From the NCBI GenBank assembly GCA_020205615.1, contig CM035164.1, positions 127,699,537 to 127,763,536 on the forward strand: DNA of 64,000 bases, in the 5' to 3' direction. How positions within the stretch are numbered: the stretch's first letter is position 1; the number at the start of each line of letters is the position of its first letter. Origin of the DNA: Panax quinquefolius (Eukaryota > Streptophyta > Magnoliopsida > Apiales > Araliaceae). The translations under genes were made by a program, and so were the position numbers. The notes below the pieces were generated by a model that saw only the letters and a list, made by a program, of their open reading frames with translations, ran no database searches and had not been told where the DNA came from. This document shows positions 46,748-58,213 of this stretch, piece by piece.

Positions 46748-47857
46748 TCTTGAATGGTGGTCATATGAGATAATCATATTGCTTGCTGGGATTATGGCAA
46801 ATCCCGAACTTGAGACTTCAGTGCTTTCAATATGGTATGGTACTATCACTGTGCATCTTTCTTTCACTATTTTTCCATCGATAATTTGAATATTTATTAT
46901 GTATTAATAATTTATAATCCTCTCGGTTCTAATGTATAATCATGTTTATAACAGTCTTACAGTCGCGGTGTTACACTATTTCATCCCATTTTCTCTTGGT
47001 GCTGCTGTAAGGTTGGTTTGTAGGAAACAAATGTACACAATATTTATGAAACATAACTGCATGCATTATATTGCAGTATGTACTTACTGAACAAAAAATG
47101 TTGACAATTTTTGGCAGCATTCGGGTTTCAAATGAATTAGGGGCTGCTAATCCAAGGACAGTTAGAGTGGCTGTTTGGTAAGTTATGATTCTGGGAGTAA
47201 CAGAGGTGATCATTGCAGCTATAATTCTCTTCTTCTGTCGCTATGTTTTGGGACGCGCATTTGTGGACGATAAGGAAGTGGTGGATTATGTGATAAGGAT
47301 GACTCCATTTGTATGTCTCACCATGATTTTGGATGGCTTCCAAGGAGTACTTTCTGGTTAGACTTTTGTTCTCTTTTATTCATTCAAGCAATTGTTTTTT
47401 TCTTGTTTAAATTAATGAGTATTTAGAATTCATTAGTGCTTCAAAGGGCCTGCTCACTAATTAATTTTCTTCTGGTGTATTAATAGGAGTTGCTAGAGGA
47501 ACCGGATGGCAGCGTCTGGGGGCTTATATCAACCTCGGGTCATATTATCTGATTGGAATTCTGGTGGCAATACTGTTGGGTTTTTTGGTGCATCTGAAGG
47601 CAAAGGGACTTTGGATCGGTTTAGTAGCAGGATCTCTGGTGCAAAGTGTTCTGCTTACTCTTATAACAAGTCTTACAGATTGGAAAAAAGTGGTTCTATT
47701 TAATTTGAAACTTCCACAATTAGTTCTCTCCTCTCTTTCTTTCTTTTTTTCCCCCGAGTTCAAATTTTGAATGTATTAACAGGCAACACAGACGAGGGAA
47801 AGGATATTTGATGGAAAAAGTCCTAAAAGTACTGAGATGAGAAGTGATTCAATTTAA
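46748..47857 (+). CDS. MATE transporter exons 3-7, with in-frame stop in exon 5
   Basis: Exon 3 gives CLEWWSYEIIILLAGIMA and LETSVLSI; exon 4 LTVAVLHYFIPFSLGAAV; exon 5 SIRVSNELGAANPRTVRVAV, then W, a TAA stop (47179-47181), and VMILGVTEVIIAAIILFFC to QGVLSG. Exon 6 is GVARGTGWQRLGAYINLG to SLTDWKK, and exon 7 ends RERIFDGKSPKS and ten more residues. The TAA sits where relatives have an ordinary residue between A-V-[YW] and V-M. GTAAGT overlapping it could not be a used donor, as the next AG is only ~25 bases on. The last donor (GTGGTT) is weak. Confidence 0.85.
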
Positions 47858-48860
47858 AGAACAAGTTTTGCTGTGCTAGGAGATGGATGGATGCAGTGGC
47901 GGAACCAGAACAAAATTTGAGGGGGAGCAAAATTTGAGGGCGGATACCGGAGGTCCGGAGGTCCGAGAAACGACGACGCCAGAAATGCGGTGACGAAGTC
48001 AAGCGAAGTTAAGGTCCATAGGTTTGATTTTGACCCAAATTGAAAAAAATGGAAAGTATATATGTAACAATCACAAATAAAGACTAATTGACATCTCATC
48101 TTAAACCCAAGAAAATGTGGGTGGAAATAGTTTACGAAAAAAGGAAAAGAAGAAGATATGGGTGGAAAAAAGTGAGGAATCTTTAAACATATAAGCCACC
48201 ACCATCCACTAAGAAAAAATTGACATGGACACTAGTCTTACAAACAAATGGTAATGGAGACTATAAATACAAGTCTGGATAGATAGAGTGATACAATTAG
48301 AGTACAGATAGTACTCTGAACAAAGAAACAATATTGGGATAATATACTTGCAAAATCACGACGGCAGCACTACGAGCTACAATACAATCCGATCCGAAAA
48401 AATATTTGAGATGGAAAAGTCGAAAAAAATTCTTATTCCAAAGAAAAACTAAGTTGCCCAAAGTCGATATAGCGACTTGTTGTACTGCTAAATGGCTCCC
48501 ATTTAGCAAAGCTCTCTTTTTTTTATCCCTAATTTTAACTAGAAATTGAGTTTTGTTCTAACTTGACACACTCAAATACTCTATTTAACACCAAATATGT
48601 TAACTAAATCAAGACCATGCTTTACTTTGGTCTAATAGTTAGTTTTTAGCCAAAACAGTTCTTTTAGAACTTTTATCGAGCAGTTAGTGGGCACAGTTTT
48701 AAGTTACTAATTTCATAGCCATTTGTTTATATCACAAATCCATTTTATTCTCTTTGTGTCTCCACACAATCAACCTATCTCCTTTAGTTATACATCAAAC
48801 AATAACAGTCCAAAACACAGACAAAACATGAATGTTCAAGCAATTAGCAAACTAACAGTT
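47858..48860. other. Intergenic DNA downstream of the MATE gene
   Basis: Holds a possible poly(A) signal AATAAA at 48076-48081 and a short direct repeat of AAAATTTGAGGG (about 47915 and 47930). No coding frame with a recognisable domain was found. Confidence 0.45.
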
Positions 48861-48861
48861 T

Positions 48862-49300
48862 TTATTTTTTAACCAACTGTTTTATTCTAATACCCAATAA
48901 AACATCTTGCACAACCACCAACCACCTCCCGAACAGAGCCCCACAAGGACTCTGCCCACCTATATTCCCTTCCCCTCCCACCTTCTCCTCCCCCTTTTCT
49001 CTCTCACTACTTTCTGAAAAGCAAGATGGTTTGCAAGGAAACAAGCAGCTAAACTCGGACCCAAATCCCCTCAATGTTTCACAAATTGTCAATGGCAAAT
49101 GAACCAATCTCTGATTTCTATGAGACGAAAACTCTTGATGCTGCTGATACTGACTATTGACACTACTCTGTCTTTGAAATTGGTCGTGACGGGCATGCTC
49201 TGTTCTTCTGAAACTAACCTCTGCACTTCGCCTTCTTGTTAAAGTTTGTATCTGTTTCCCCTTCTTCTTGCTCTTGACTCTAACTTGACCAATGCAGCCC
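48862..49300 (-). CDS. Unidentified open frame, partial, minus strand
   Basis: Reading the minus strand from about 49300, a frame stays open for about 145 codons to a stop at 48862. It starts without a clear ATG, with a basic tract (VRVKSKKKGKQIQTLTRRRS), then a Gln/Ser-rich part (FQRQSSVNSQYQQHQEF) and a Gly/Glu-rich tail (GEEKVGGEGNIGG). Composition is more protein-like than the surrounding AT-rich DNA, but I recognise no family. It may be a last exon, a captured gene fragment or a chance frame in a C-rich region. Low confidence. Confidence 0.2.
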
Positions 49301-50892
49301 CCGCCCCCGCCCCCCTCCTCTCTCCCCTAGACCCTTGGATCGCCGCTGCTACCGGGGGCAGATGCCCCCGTCCGCCCCCCCTAGTTTCCCCTCTGGATGG
49401 ATGGATGGATGGCCAGTTATTGAATAATGTTTATATATCATCATTCCAACGTACGTGTATATAAGAAAAGAAAGGACTTGTTGAAATGCCTCCCAACTTT
49501 TAAATTATTTTATTTTTTTGGGTGTAAAGAAATTTAAAAGATGGTTCAAGGATAAGTCTGTCTTCCAAAGGTTGTCACAGATAATTAGAGAATTACCAAC
49601 TTATTTTTACAACTATTTTCTTCTTCTTCTTCTTAATTCTTTAATTAATTCCTTTTTGATTTTAAACTTGGCTATTTAATTAGTTGCAATGAATTGATTA
49701 AACCACCTGTCACATTCAACTCAACTCATGATTAAAAGGGACCTTAACCTTGTTTAGTAAGCTAACGCCGTGGATCTGACCACCGGCACCGGAGGATTAC
49801 GGTTTCTTATCTGCAGTTGTATTGTTCTATTCTGCCTATTGCTTTTCTTGCATGTGTTGTGTGGTCTTTTTGATGTGCTATTCGATTTCCTAATGATTGT
49901 AATTAATCATATTTCCCGCGATAACTATGATTGTAATTACTCCATCATCATATACAAAAGTTCATCTCTTTACCAGGCAAGAAAACGGAGAAAAAGAATA
50001 TAACCAAGTTCTTAAATAACATGACCACCTAGCCAGCCCTCACCTGTACGTCTCCACGCGCGGACCTGCACAACCGTCCTCATTGTAAAATAAAAGGTCT
50101 TGGTCGCCGTGGGAAAACTCCGGTGGGTGTTGGTGTGGGTGAATATGATATAGAGATATGTAATCAATTTCAAGTATAAAAATGTCTAATCTCTCATCCA
50201 CCGTTTGTTCAGGGCAGACCCGCGTGGGTTTACAGTCGTTTTAAAGATTTATTTTGGTTTTTTAATATAATTCAAGTAATATTAATTACTTAGTTTTCAA
50301 TGTTATGTATTAATTATAATTTTGGTGCTCTTATTATTTTTTATCTAATAAATAATATTTTTTTTTTCAATACAAGTACAATATAGATAATTGATATTAT
50401 ATTTAATATTATATAATTATTTTTTTAATATTTGTGTACAATTTTAAAACGACTTATATTAAAAAATGAAAGAAGCAATTATTACTTGATTATCGTTTGA
50501 GTTTCTTTAAGAGCCTTAAACCCTCACTTTTTTTTATTGCTCAGTAAATATTGACTTGATAATTTTGATAATCCTAATTATGTCCAATCCTCCTCCTAAA
50601 TTTCAGCAATTTCCTCTCCTCCTTTGACTCCCTAAAAACTTAAAAATGTTGCTGTTAGAGTCACTTTGCAAAATTAACATACATCTTTTCTTTTTTTTGT
50701 TAATAATGTATTTTTGATTCATATTTATCTCTAAAACGATAAGTTATCAGTTTAATAATTATGATATGATAATAAAATTATAGCGACAAATTTGAGAATA
50801 TTATGTTAATTTATACTACTATCAATTATAGAAAGATTTTTTTTGTACAATAATATTTTTTTTCCCTACACAGTACTCTTTTTATGATTCAG
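49301..50892. other. Intergenic DNA, C-rich tract and microsatellite, no gene seen
   Basis: Starts with a C-rich low-complexity tract (49298-49385), then a GGAT microsatellite (about 49393-49412). The rest is AT-rich. An open frame of 77 codons at 49770-50003 shows no recognisable motif. A diverged Stowaway-like sequence lies at about 50235-50470. Confidence 0.5.
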
Positions 50893-51125
50893 GTTAGGAT
50901 TGAGCAAAATGTTCGGTTTTTTCGATTTTTCCGGGTTTCTGAATCGAATCGGCCAGTTCAGTACAAAAAGAACCGATCCGATTTCGGTATAAAAAAATCA
51001 GTATATACCGATTTTTCGGTACCGATTTTGGTACGGCCTTTTTATGGTTCGGTATTACCGAACCGATATATACCGGTTTTCTAAATTTTTTTATAATAAT
51101 AAAATAATGATTATAATAATAATAA

Positions 51126-51163
<38 letters not shown>

Positions 51164-51342
51164 TTATAATAATAAAAACAATATTAATATTAATAAAAAA
51201 ATATAAAAATATTAATAAAAAATTTTTTTGGTAAAAATCGGTAAACCGGTTCGGTATACCGATCAAACTGGTACCAGTATCAAAATTTGGCCGATTTCGA
51301 TATCGGTTCGATTCGGTACCGGTTCGGTTGCCCACCCCTAAT
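50893..51342. repeat. hAT-type MITE with internal AAT microsatellite
   Basis: Left end TTAGGATTGAGCAAAATGTT matches, inverted, the right end (TTAGGGGTGGGCAACCGAAC on the other strand). The interior is rich in paired CGGT/ACCG blocks (GGTTCGGTATTACCGAACCG), typical of plant non-autonomous hAT elements ending TAGGGGTGGGCAA. An AAT/ATT microsatellite lies at about 51125-51162. Flanks TTCAGG and TTCATG are similar but not a clean 8-bp duplication. Confidence 0.6.
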
Positions 51343-51403
51343 TCATGTGGTGTTTGTTTACCTCTTTATAATTCTTAACAACTTCACATCTGAATTGGTA
51401 AGT

Positions 51404-52150
51404 GTTGGGCCATAATCCTTTTCCTTATTGGGCCAGACTTAATGGGCTCCTCCCTTGGATCATGTTATGCTAAGTTCTGGTTGGTCCGAATGGTTTGGGC
51501 CCAGTTACTTGATCATTTCATTGGGTTCTTTCGGTTGGATCCGGTCACTTGGGTCATTTCCATTATTTGGGCTTAGTCATTGAATTGGCCCATTATACAA
51601 ATGTCACTTAACCCAACTTTGATCAAGAATCATTATACCAAGTGACAGTTGACTATTATGTACCCACCTTCTGCATGGCATTAATGAGGATGGGACTCGG
51701 ATGATGGCCGTGGTGGAAAACAAGATGGCGGCGGGTGTGGAAGTGGGGTTTACTACTTTTCTACCAAATGACCGGAAGTGGGGAAAAAGGTGTCGAGGAG
51801 ATGATGAGTGCAGTACGATGGCCCTGAGTGGAGTATGTATGGGGCTAAGATCACATAAGAGGGTAAATAACACCTTCATTCATGATTATTATTCTATCTC
51901 TCGGGCATTAGATAATATTTTCTCTCCATTGTTGACCTTGTGATCGCTTTGTCTTGACTCTCACGGCCGAAGCTATCCCTCGACGTCGGTAGTCGAAGCT
52001 TTTGGTGTTGACTTGTTGAATCTGCGGGGATATTGGACGACGTCTTGGTGATTGGGGCGTGGAGAAAGATCTTGGCGTTAACATTGGCGCTTGAGAAGGA
52101 GGGTGAGTTCTAGTGTCCCGAGTATTTTTCAATCACGGAATGTGTTTGTT
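51404..52150 (+). mobile_element. 5' LTR of the Tat-like element
   Basis: Starts TGTTGGGCCATAATCC and holds repeated GGGCC/TTGGGC words typical of Retand-type LTRs (51400-51600), then a GC-richer part. The right end is not clear: no clean CA plus primer-binding site was found, so the end is set about 52150 where the leader may begin. Confidence 0.55.
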
Positions 52151-53830
52151 CTACGTCGATATTCATGGTGAAGAGTAGAACACCTACACACGAAGAAGCG
52201 CGTAGAAATTTGCCGGTGAATCGACACACCACGAGTGTCTGTCGAGGATCGTTTGGGGCCGTGATAAGTGTTCATGCTAACCTGACATCAAAACGATCAC
52301 TGAAGATTTTCGGTCGAGGTTGTGGGCAAGGCTAAGCGTGGCTAGTCTTCCCGACGGATAAAAGCGTCGGCCACGGTTGGAAGCGAGTAGAAGAACTTCC
52401 GCTGGAACTTCGATCTGAGAGGGACCGGGACGAAAAAGGCTTCACGACCGCTAAGATGGCGGATGAAGGCGGATAGAGCTATGGAAGTACTCGTGAAGCA
52501 ACGACGGGATATAAATTTGGCGGATGGCGGGATGGCGAGTTGAATGACGAAGAGCTCGATTATAATCGGTCCAAGAAAGCAAGGACAAAAGTGGGAAAGA
52601 ACACATTCATTCGGGGACGAGAGTCTCGGTAGAAATCGAGAAAGAAGAAGATCCGAAGCCCTACTCCTCAAAGATCGAGGAGGGTACATCACCTGTCGAT
52701 TCTAAGGAGGCCGGTCGGAGAAAACAAAGAGGTCGATCCAGAGATCATACTCCGAAACCACAAAGAAAGCCCTTGTTGTTGCACATTCTTCTCACCTTTA
52801 GTGCCCGAGCTCAAAGACCTTATCTAGAGTCATACTCAAAACCACAAAGAAAGCCCTTGTTGTTGCGACATTCTCGCCTTAGTGCCCGAGCTCAAAGACG
52901 AAGCATATCTAGAGATCGTCTTCTTGAGAGTCTCTATGAAGGTACACCACCACCATGGACACTCGTCATCGAAGAAGCCCTTCTAGAATTGAAGGCTCTA
53001 TTGTAAGAAAGCCGGTTACCTTTCGGAGGAGGAAGGAGTCACCTAAAAAAGAAGCATCATCTCAACGGAAGGTGTAGAGTATCTGGTCAAAGAGTTAAAA
53101 ACTTTGAGCGGCTGCAAGTACAAAAAACGAAGGATACTTGGGGAAAGAAGGCATCCCTTTTTCATGCGGAGATTCTTAAAGAAAAAGTGACCCCACCAAG
53201 AAGTTGCCCCATATCGAGAGTTATGATGGATCGGGATCCCTATGACCACGATCGGCGTTCGAATGTGATGGATTATTATGACTTTAAGCGATCTTTGCTA
53301 AGTGTCATACTTTTGTCACAACACTTTCGGAAAGGATGCCCGGCGGTGGATGGGGACTTTGCCCTCGATTCATTTCATCTTGGCGGGGCGTATGCGCGAT
53401 AAATTTCATGCTCGCCGGGAGCAACAAAGAAGGGAAAACCAGTTTGTTCGTTGGCTCGGTTCGACGGTTTTGAATGAGTCTTTGGGCGATATGTGAAGAG
53501 GTTCCGTGAAGCGATCGACCCAGTAATGGACACTGAACGATTTACAAGCCGTTGGATTTGTTTTTAGAATGGGTTAGATCTGGTCAAATCGGAGAAGTTA
53601 GTGAAGAAGTTAATGTTTCATCACCCGAAGAGTCTCGCTGAGGCCTTTGACAAAGCTGAAGGTTATATCGTGGTGGAGGAAGCCATGGACAGCCTCAAGC
53701 GTCTTGCTTGGACCAAAGCAAGGAGAGATCGAGATAGAGCCGATAGAGACCGGAGAAAATGAATGAAGGTAATAAAGACCGCTTCGAAGGCGGGTCGAAA
53801 AAAAGTATAACAATTGGAGAGCGGGGTGGA
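52150..53830 (+). pseudogene. Gag of the Tat-like element, heavily broken
   Basis: The leader/N-terminal part (52150-52740) has no stable frame. The Ser/Arg-rich part is doubled (see 52742-52920). The capsid core begins DRDPYDH (about 53230), continues KDARRWMGTL and IHFILAGRMRDKFHARREQ, then WLGSTVLNESLGD, close to the Tat-type pattern G-D-A-R-R-W-F, F-x-A-R-K-E, and ends near 53760. At least four frame changes. Gag would coat the RNA genome. Confidence 0.72.
52742..52920 (+). repeat. 84-bp tandem duplication in gag
   Basis: The unit AAACCACAAAGAAAGCCC starts at 52754 and again at 52838 (period 84, i.e. 28 codons), in the basic Ser/Arg-rich region before the capsid core. It is a two-copy in-frame duplication, with several small changes. 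Confidence 0.75.
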
Positions 53831-54770
53831 GGGCGTTAAATCGCTCACAAACTTCAAAAAGTGAATAGAACGTACTACATCACTTAACACGAGACGAAGT
53901 ACATTATCTTGGATCAAATTAAGAATCAACCTATTTTGAACCACCTCGAGATAACATTAAGCCCGGAAAATAAAATTCTCGTAAAAGTATTATGATTACC
54001 ATCAAGCTTGGTCGTAATCTGACGATTGTGCTAGTTTTGAAGGACTTTATTGAAAGAAAAGGTACAAAGCGGGGCTTTGATTCGGTATGTGGTTGCGAAC
54101 TAATCAACGGCGGAGACGGAGGGCTGTTCCGTAGCTCAACCGATTCGTGGCGTTGCCCGGCTCGGAGCGACTGCGAGGCACGTGGTAGATGTCATCATCA
54201 GGGTACTTACAGCAAACTTCGTTGGAAAAAAAGCGGCAAAAAGCTTACTTGATTGATCGTATCGATGGCGGGTACCCTCCGGAAGACGGACAGACCTTAT
54301 TCAATCTGATAATCTCTTTTCTTGATGAAGATTACCCTTGGAAGTCATCGAACCCTTACGAGGATCTTTGGTCTTGGCTAGCATGAAGTGGGTTCGGTGG
54401 ATATAAGCGGATGATGGTATATAATGGGTCTTACAGTAGATATTACAGATGCCCACGCTTATCGGAGGATGCACTGAGATGGGCGAAAGATGGAGATAGA
54501 GACGGAGGCTCCTTTATATGGTTTTAGTAACGACCCGGTCGAGGTGGTTGGAACCGTTGAACTCGCCGATCGTCTTGAACGGCCCCCAACGGTAGAAATT
54601 ATTTGCAAATTTTATGTTGTGCATGTAGATTACGCTTATAATCTTTATTTTGGGAAGGCTGCTTTAATTGCTTTGCAAGTTGTGACCTTTATTCCTTATT
54701 TCAAAATCAAATTTCCTCGGCTCGTGAGTCGGCGAGGTTGAAAGGGACTTGGATCGGCGGAAGGTGTTAT
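53831..54770 (+). pseudogene. Protease region of the Tat-like element
   Basis: The best piece, 54490-54741, reads APLYGFSNDPVEVVGTVELA and then FYVVHVDYAYNLYFGKAAL and FKIKFPRLVS. It matches the Tat protease C-terminal half, where relatives have L-x-G-F, then A-Y-N-x-I-L-G-R and K-F-P-T. The catalytic D-[TS]-G part upstream (54000-54480) is not readable. Confidence 0.65.
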
Positions 54771-55860
54771 AGAACGTTGTGATTACTTGAGAGTGGGAGT
54801 ATTAAAGTAGAGCGGACCGTGGCGATAGAGATCGAACCCTTCACGAGAGTAGTTCAAGCCGTTGGTCGTGCCGGTGAAGAAACGGAGGAGATAGAGCTCA
54901 TCCGAGCAAGGAGAACAAGAGCGGTGAAAATAGGTTGGTCTCTTAACCTCTCCGGACGAACCTCGTGGAGCTCTGCTGATGCTATGTTGATATTTTCGCA
55001 TGGGAGCCTCGGGATATGCCGAGAGTAAGCGAGGATATCGGCGAGCATCAATTTGGAGGTGGTCCGTCGAAAAGAAGCGGTCCGGCGGAGAGAGGAGGAT
55101 TTTCGCTTTGAACGTCGGTGAATAATTGATGAAGAGATTGCAAAAGCTGTTGGCGGTGACTTCATCTTGAGATTGACTACCCACATGGATGGAGAATGTG
55201 GTCTTGGTATAGAAGCAAAATGGTAAATGGCGAGTGCACGCCGATCGACTACACCGACCTAAATAAGGCTTGTCAGAAGGATTTCTACCTCTACCCCACA
55301 TCGACCAACTTATCGATGCCACTTGAGGTATGCTTTGTTAAGTTTCATGGGCGCATTCTCTGGATATCATCAAATTTCCATGTGTGAGGAGGATATCTGA
55401 AAGGCGGCGTTCATTACGCATCGTTCGGTATATACTATAAGAAAAAAATGACTTTCGGCCTCATCAATCACGAGACCCGTACGAGAGGATGATGAACCGT
55501 GTCTTGAGATATCAATTTGGCGAGAATGTGGAGGTGTCGTGAAGCGACATGATTGTCAAAAGCATGTTGGTGCATAAACATCTAGATGATTTAGAAGAAT
55601 GCTTTCGAGACGATTAAAAGACCTGATTTGAGATTGAACCCCACTAAGTGCACCTTCTGGTCTAGGTCCGCAAATTTTGGGTTATCTTGTCGGTCGAGAG
55701 AGAATTGAGGCCAATCGAGAAAAAGATTCAAGCGATCCACGAACATGAAGACTCCTCGATCATTTAAAGATGTTCAACGTCATTTGGAAGGATTGCGACT
55801 TTAAGGAGGTTCATGTCGAAGTCGGCGAAAAGATGTCTCTGGATTCTTTGATACATTGAA
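54771..55860 (+). pseudogene. Reverse transcriptase of the Tat-like element
   Basis: Around 55190-55330 the fingers/palm entry is readable as IDYTDLNKACQKDFY, close to the Tat form I-D-Y-T-D-L-N-K-A-C-P-K-D. The catalytic region about 55530-55570 should give E-V-Y-V-D-D-M-I-V-K-S; here bases are missing or changed around the first part, but GACATGATTGTCAAAAGCATG is intact. A later block matches LGYLVGRERIEANREK. No continuous frame; the catalytic motif is corrupted. Confidence 0.72.
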
Positions 55861-56480
55861 AGAGAAGAAGAATGCAAAGACGTTTCAATGGACTTGGTGT
55901 GAGAGGACGCCTTCGAGCATCAAGTCCTACTTATCTTTGGCGCCTTTGTTGGTGAAGCCCGCTCTCTTTGAACCCCTATATTTGTACTTAGCGACTAGTT
56001 CGTTTGGCGGTAGGAAGCGGTTTTGGTGCGTGAAGTTGAAAGTAAGCGACACCCGGTTTATTATATAAGCCATGTCCTTGGGATCTTTGAAACAAGGCCC
56101 GAACATTGAAAAGTTTGCTTTTGCTTTAATAAGCGCTAGTCGAAAGCTTAGGCAATACTTCCGGGGTAGATTGGTAATAGTATATCTGAATCGACCTTTG
56201 AAGAAGATTATGGGCAAACACGAGGTATCGGGGAGACTAGGCTGCGTGGACGATGGTGTTGTCCCAATTTTCATTGAATATCATCCCGAACCGCCATCAA
56301 AGGGCAAGCCTTGGTGATTTTGTTGTTGAATGCTCATTTTACGAAGTGATGAAGTTGTGGCGAAAATGAAGGATCGACGAAGCGATTCTGCGATTCTTAA
56401 TGAAGCGAAAGTTCGTGGACGTTTGTATACGATGTGTCTTCTACCACAGACGTCGGTGGAAGCGAGGATTATTCTAACGA
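55861..56480 (+). pseudogene. First RNase H of the Tat-like element
   Basis: Pieces match the Ty3/gypsy RNase H and its connection: KEKKNAKTFQWTWCE (55860-55905), PALFEPLYLYLATS (about 55960), then KFAFALISASRKLRQYF (56110-56165), PLKKIMGKHEVSGRL and EYHPEPPSKGKPW at the end. Frameshifts separate the pieces and the acidic residues are partly lost. Confidence 0.72.
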
Positions 56481-56800
56481 GTCCGGAGGATTCAAGTCTG
56501 CAATGAGCCATCGATTTGATTTCAAGCGACAAATAACGAAAGTGAGTATGAAGCGGTACTTGCGAGGTTCTGTTGGCAAAGAGTCTTGAAGTCACAAAGA
56601 ATAATCATCTTCACTGATTCTCGGTTAGTCGTTAAGCAACTTTCTAGGGAATCTGAAGCTCGAGGCCCAAAAATGATCAAATATCTAGCGAAATTGAAGG
56701 AACAACTTGACATTTCCAATTCTACGAGTTTGAGGGTGAAGCGTAATAACAATTCAATTCTTGATGCACTCTCCAAATTAGCCACTACTGGATGTTAACG
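56481..56800 (+). pseudogene. Second (archaeal-type) RNase H of the Tat-like element
   Basis: The frame 56586-56798 is intact for 70 codons and reads RIIIFTDSRLVVKQLSRESE, then K-Y-L-A-K-L-K, then DALSKLATTG. The F-T-D-S-x-L-V-V block holds the catalytic Asp and the D-A-L-S-K-L block ends the domain. This extra domain is the diagnostic feature of the Tat lineage. The N-terminal third is in another frame (about 56480-56585). Confidence 0.78.
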
Positions 56801-58130
56801 TCTTTGATGGGTCGGTTTATTTAGAAACTTTGCAACATCTAGTGTCCATTATGAATCGGTAATGTGCATTGGCCAATCAACTTCTTTGGTTGACTCCATA
56901 TATAGAGTATCTGGCGAGATGGCGTCTTACCTTCGGATCGGATGCTCGCCAAGAAAATCAAGTATAAAAGTGCTAATTTTGTTACGATTGATGGGGATCT
57001 GTTAGAAGAGCTTTCTCATCTCCACTTCTTGAAATGCGACTCCATCCGAAAATTGAATATGCTCTTGGAAGTACATGAAGGTATCTCGTGGCGACCATAT
57101 AAGGCGGCTAAGTCATTAGCCTATAAAGTACTTCGACAAGGATACTCTTTGGCCTACCATCTTCAAAGAAGCGGTTGAATCGTCGAAAAGTGCGAGAAGT
57201 GTCAACTCAACGGTCCAGATCCCACATCGACCACCGGAAGAGCTATACTCGATCTTATCTCCTATACCCTTCATTTATGTCGGGGGTTGATATCTTTGGG
57301 TCCACTCTACCAAGGCAAAAGGTCAAGTCGACTTTGTTATAGTTGCCATCGACTATATGACCAAGTGGGTAGAAGCAAAGCCACTTAGGTTAATAACGAA
57401 CGAGAATGCTTGAAATTTTGAAAGAATCGGTAGTATTTCGTTTGAGGATTCCTAAGGTGGTAATATCGGACAATGGACGTCGGTTTGTGGGATCGAAATT
57501 TGAAGCATTTTTGAAAGAAGCGGGGATTAAGCACGAGAAAGACTTGATGGCTCATCCACGATCGAATGGACAAGTCGAAGTGACCAATGAACGGCTGCTT
57601 GAATGGGATCAAGCCTTGATTGGGCGAAGCGAGGCGGATGGCGGAGGAGCTACTTAGCGTGTTATGGGCTTATCGAACTACTCGAGGACTACAACGGGAT
57701 TCACCTTTTAGATGCCTATAATGCGATGCCTTAGTCCCGGTTGAAATTGGATCTCAAGTCTTGAGTTAGTCGATTCGAGAGATCTACAATGAGGAAGGGC
57801 TTAAGGCCAATCTTGATTTGCTTGAGGAAGTAAGAAAACAAATTTTAATCAGTTGGCGACTATCGGTGAAGAGTGGCCAAAGCATTATAACAAGGGGTAA
57901 AGTTTGAAGGTTGAAGTAAGAGATTTTGTCCTCAGAGAAGCCGAAGCATCTACGCCTCAGAATCTGGGAAAGCTGATGCCAAACTGGGAAGGACCGTATG
58001 AAATTACTTAAGTGCCGAAGCCGGGGACTTATCGGTTGAAGGCATTAGATGGGTCAGCAATTAAGAATACTTGCACGCTGGCAGGCTTAGGAAGTACTTT
58101 CAGTAAAAATGATGTCGATTACATTGGAAG
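56801..58130 (+). pseudogene. Integrase of the Tat-like element
   Basis: The region starts near 56940 with an H-x3-H/C-x2-C remnant. The core has VIVAIDYMTKWVEAKPL (about 57335-57390; first Asp) and KVVISDNGRRFVGSKFEAF (57450-57515; second Asp), then PRSNGQVEVTNERLL with the acidic Glu. A tail with VLWAYRTT (57660-57690) and VPVEIGS (about 57730) completes the domain, and further remnants reach about 58130. Stops and frameshifts throughout. The usual Gln in N-G-R-Q-F and H-P-Q-S is Arg in both places here, changes at CAG or CAA codons. Confidence 0.78.
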
Positions 58131-58213
58131 TCTGTAAATATTTATGTCATCATCAATAAAAGTTCCCTTTTTTCTCAAACAAATCTTGTCTTCGTTGTTG
58201 ATCGATTCAGCCC

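Larger units (their letters stand above)
43118..47857 (+). pseudogene. MATE/DTX-type multidrug and toxin extrusion transporter gene, seven exons, two lesions
   Basis: Exons: 43118-43396, 46035-46583, 46748-46834, 46955-47011, 47118-47356, 47487-47689 and 47783-47857; every intron is GT...AG. Discounting one 4-bp insertion, the exons total 1485 bases, or 494 residues plus stop, the usual size of plant DTX proteins, which are 12-helix membrane antiporters exporting metabolites or xenobiotics. Family signatures in order: LVTTSQYLLRFVSMLMVGHLG, ALETLCGQAYGAGQYRKL, PSALMVCLEWWS, IRVSNELGAANPR, GVARGTGWQ and RERIFDG. Lesions: a duplicated TTTG in exon 2 (about 46368-46377) that shifts the frame to a stop at 46392, and an in-frame TAA at 47179-47181 in exon 5. 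Either alone would truncate the protein. If both are sequence errors, the gene is intact. Substrate cannot be told from sequence. Confidence 0.9.

Noticed and set aside
46584..46889. A separate open frame of 102 codons overlapping MATE exons 2-3
   Set aside because: It reads through the intron (46584-46747); only its exon 3 part (SLEWWSYEIIILLAG) is real coding sequence.
47177..47205. Alternative splice donor at GTAAGT to rescue exon 5
   Set aside because: The next AG is about 25 bases away, too short for a plant intron, and the sequence between is conserved coding sequence.
48297..48509. Minus-strand frame of 70 codons, at first sight organelle-like
   Set aside because: No organelle protein could be named, and there is no continuation on either side.
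51355..51405. Similarity to 39120-39215 (CTTAACAACTTCACAT type words)
   Set aside because: Only a few short words are shared; too little to define a repeat.
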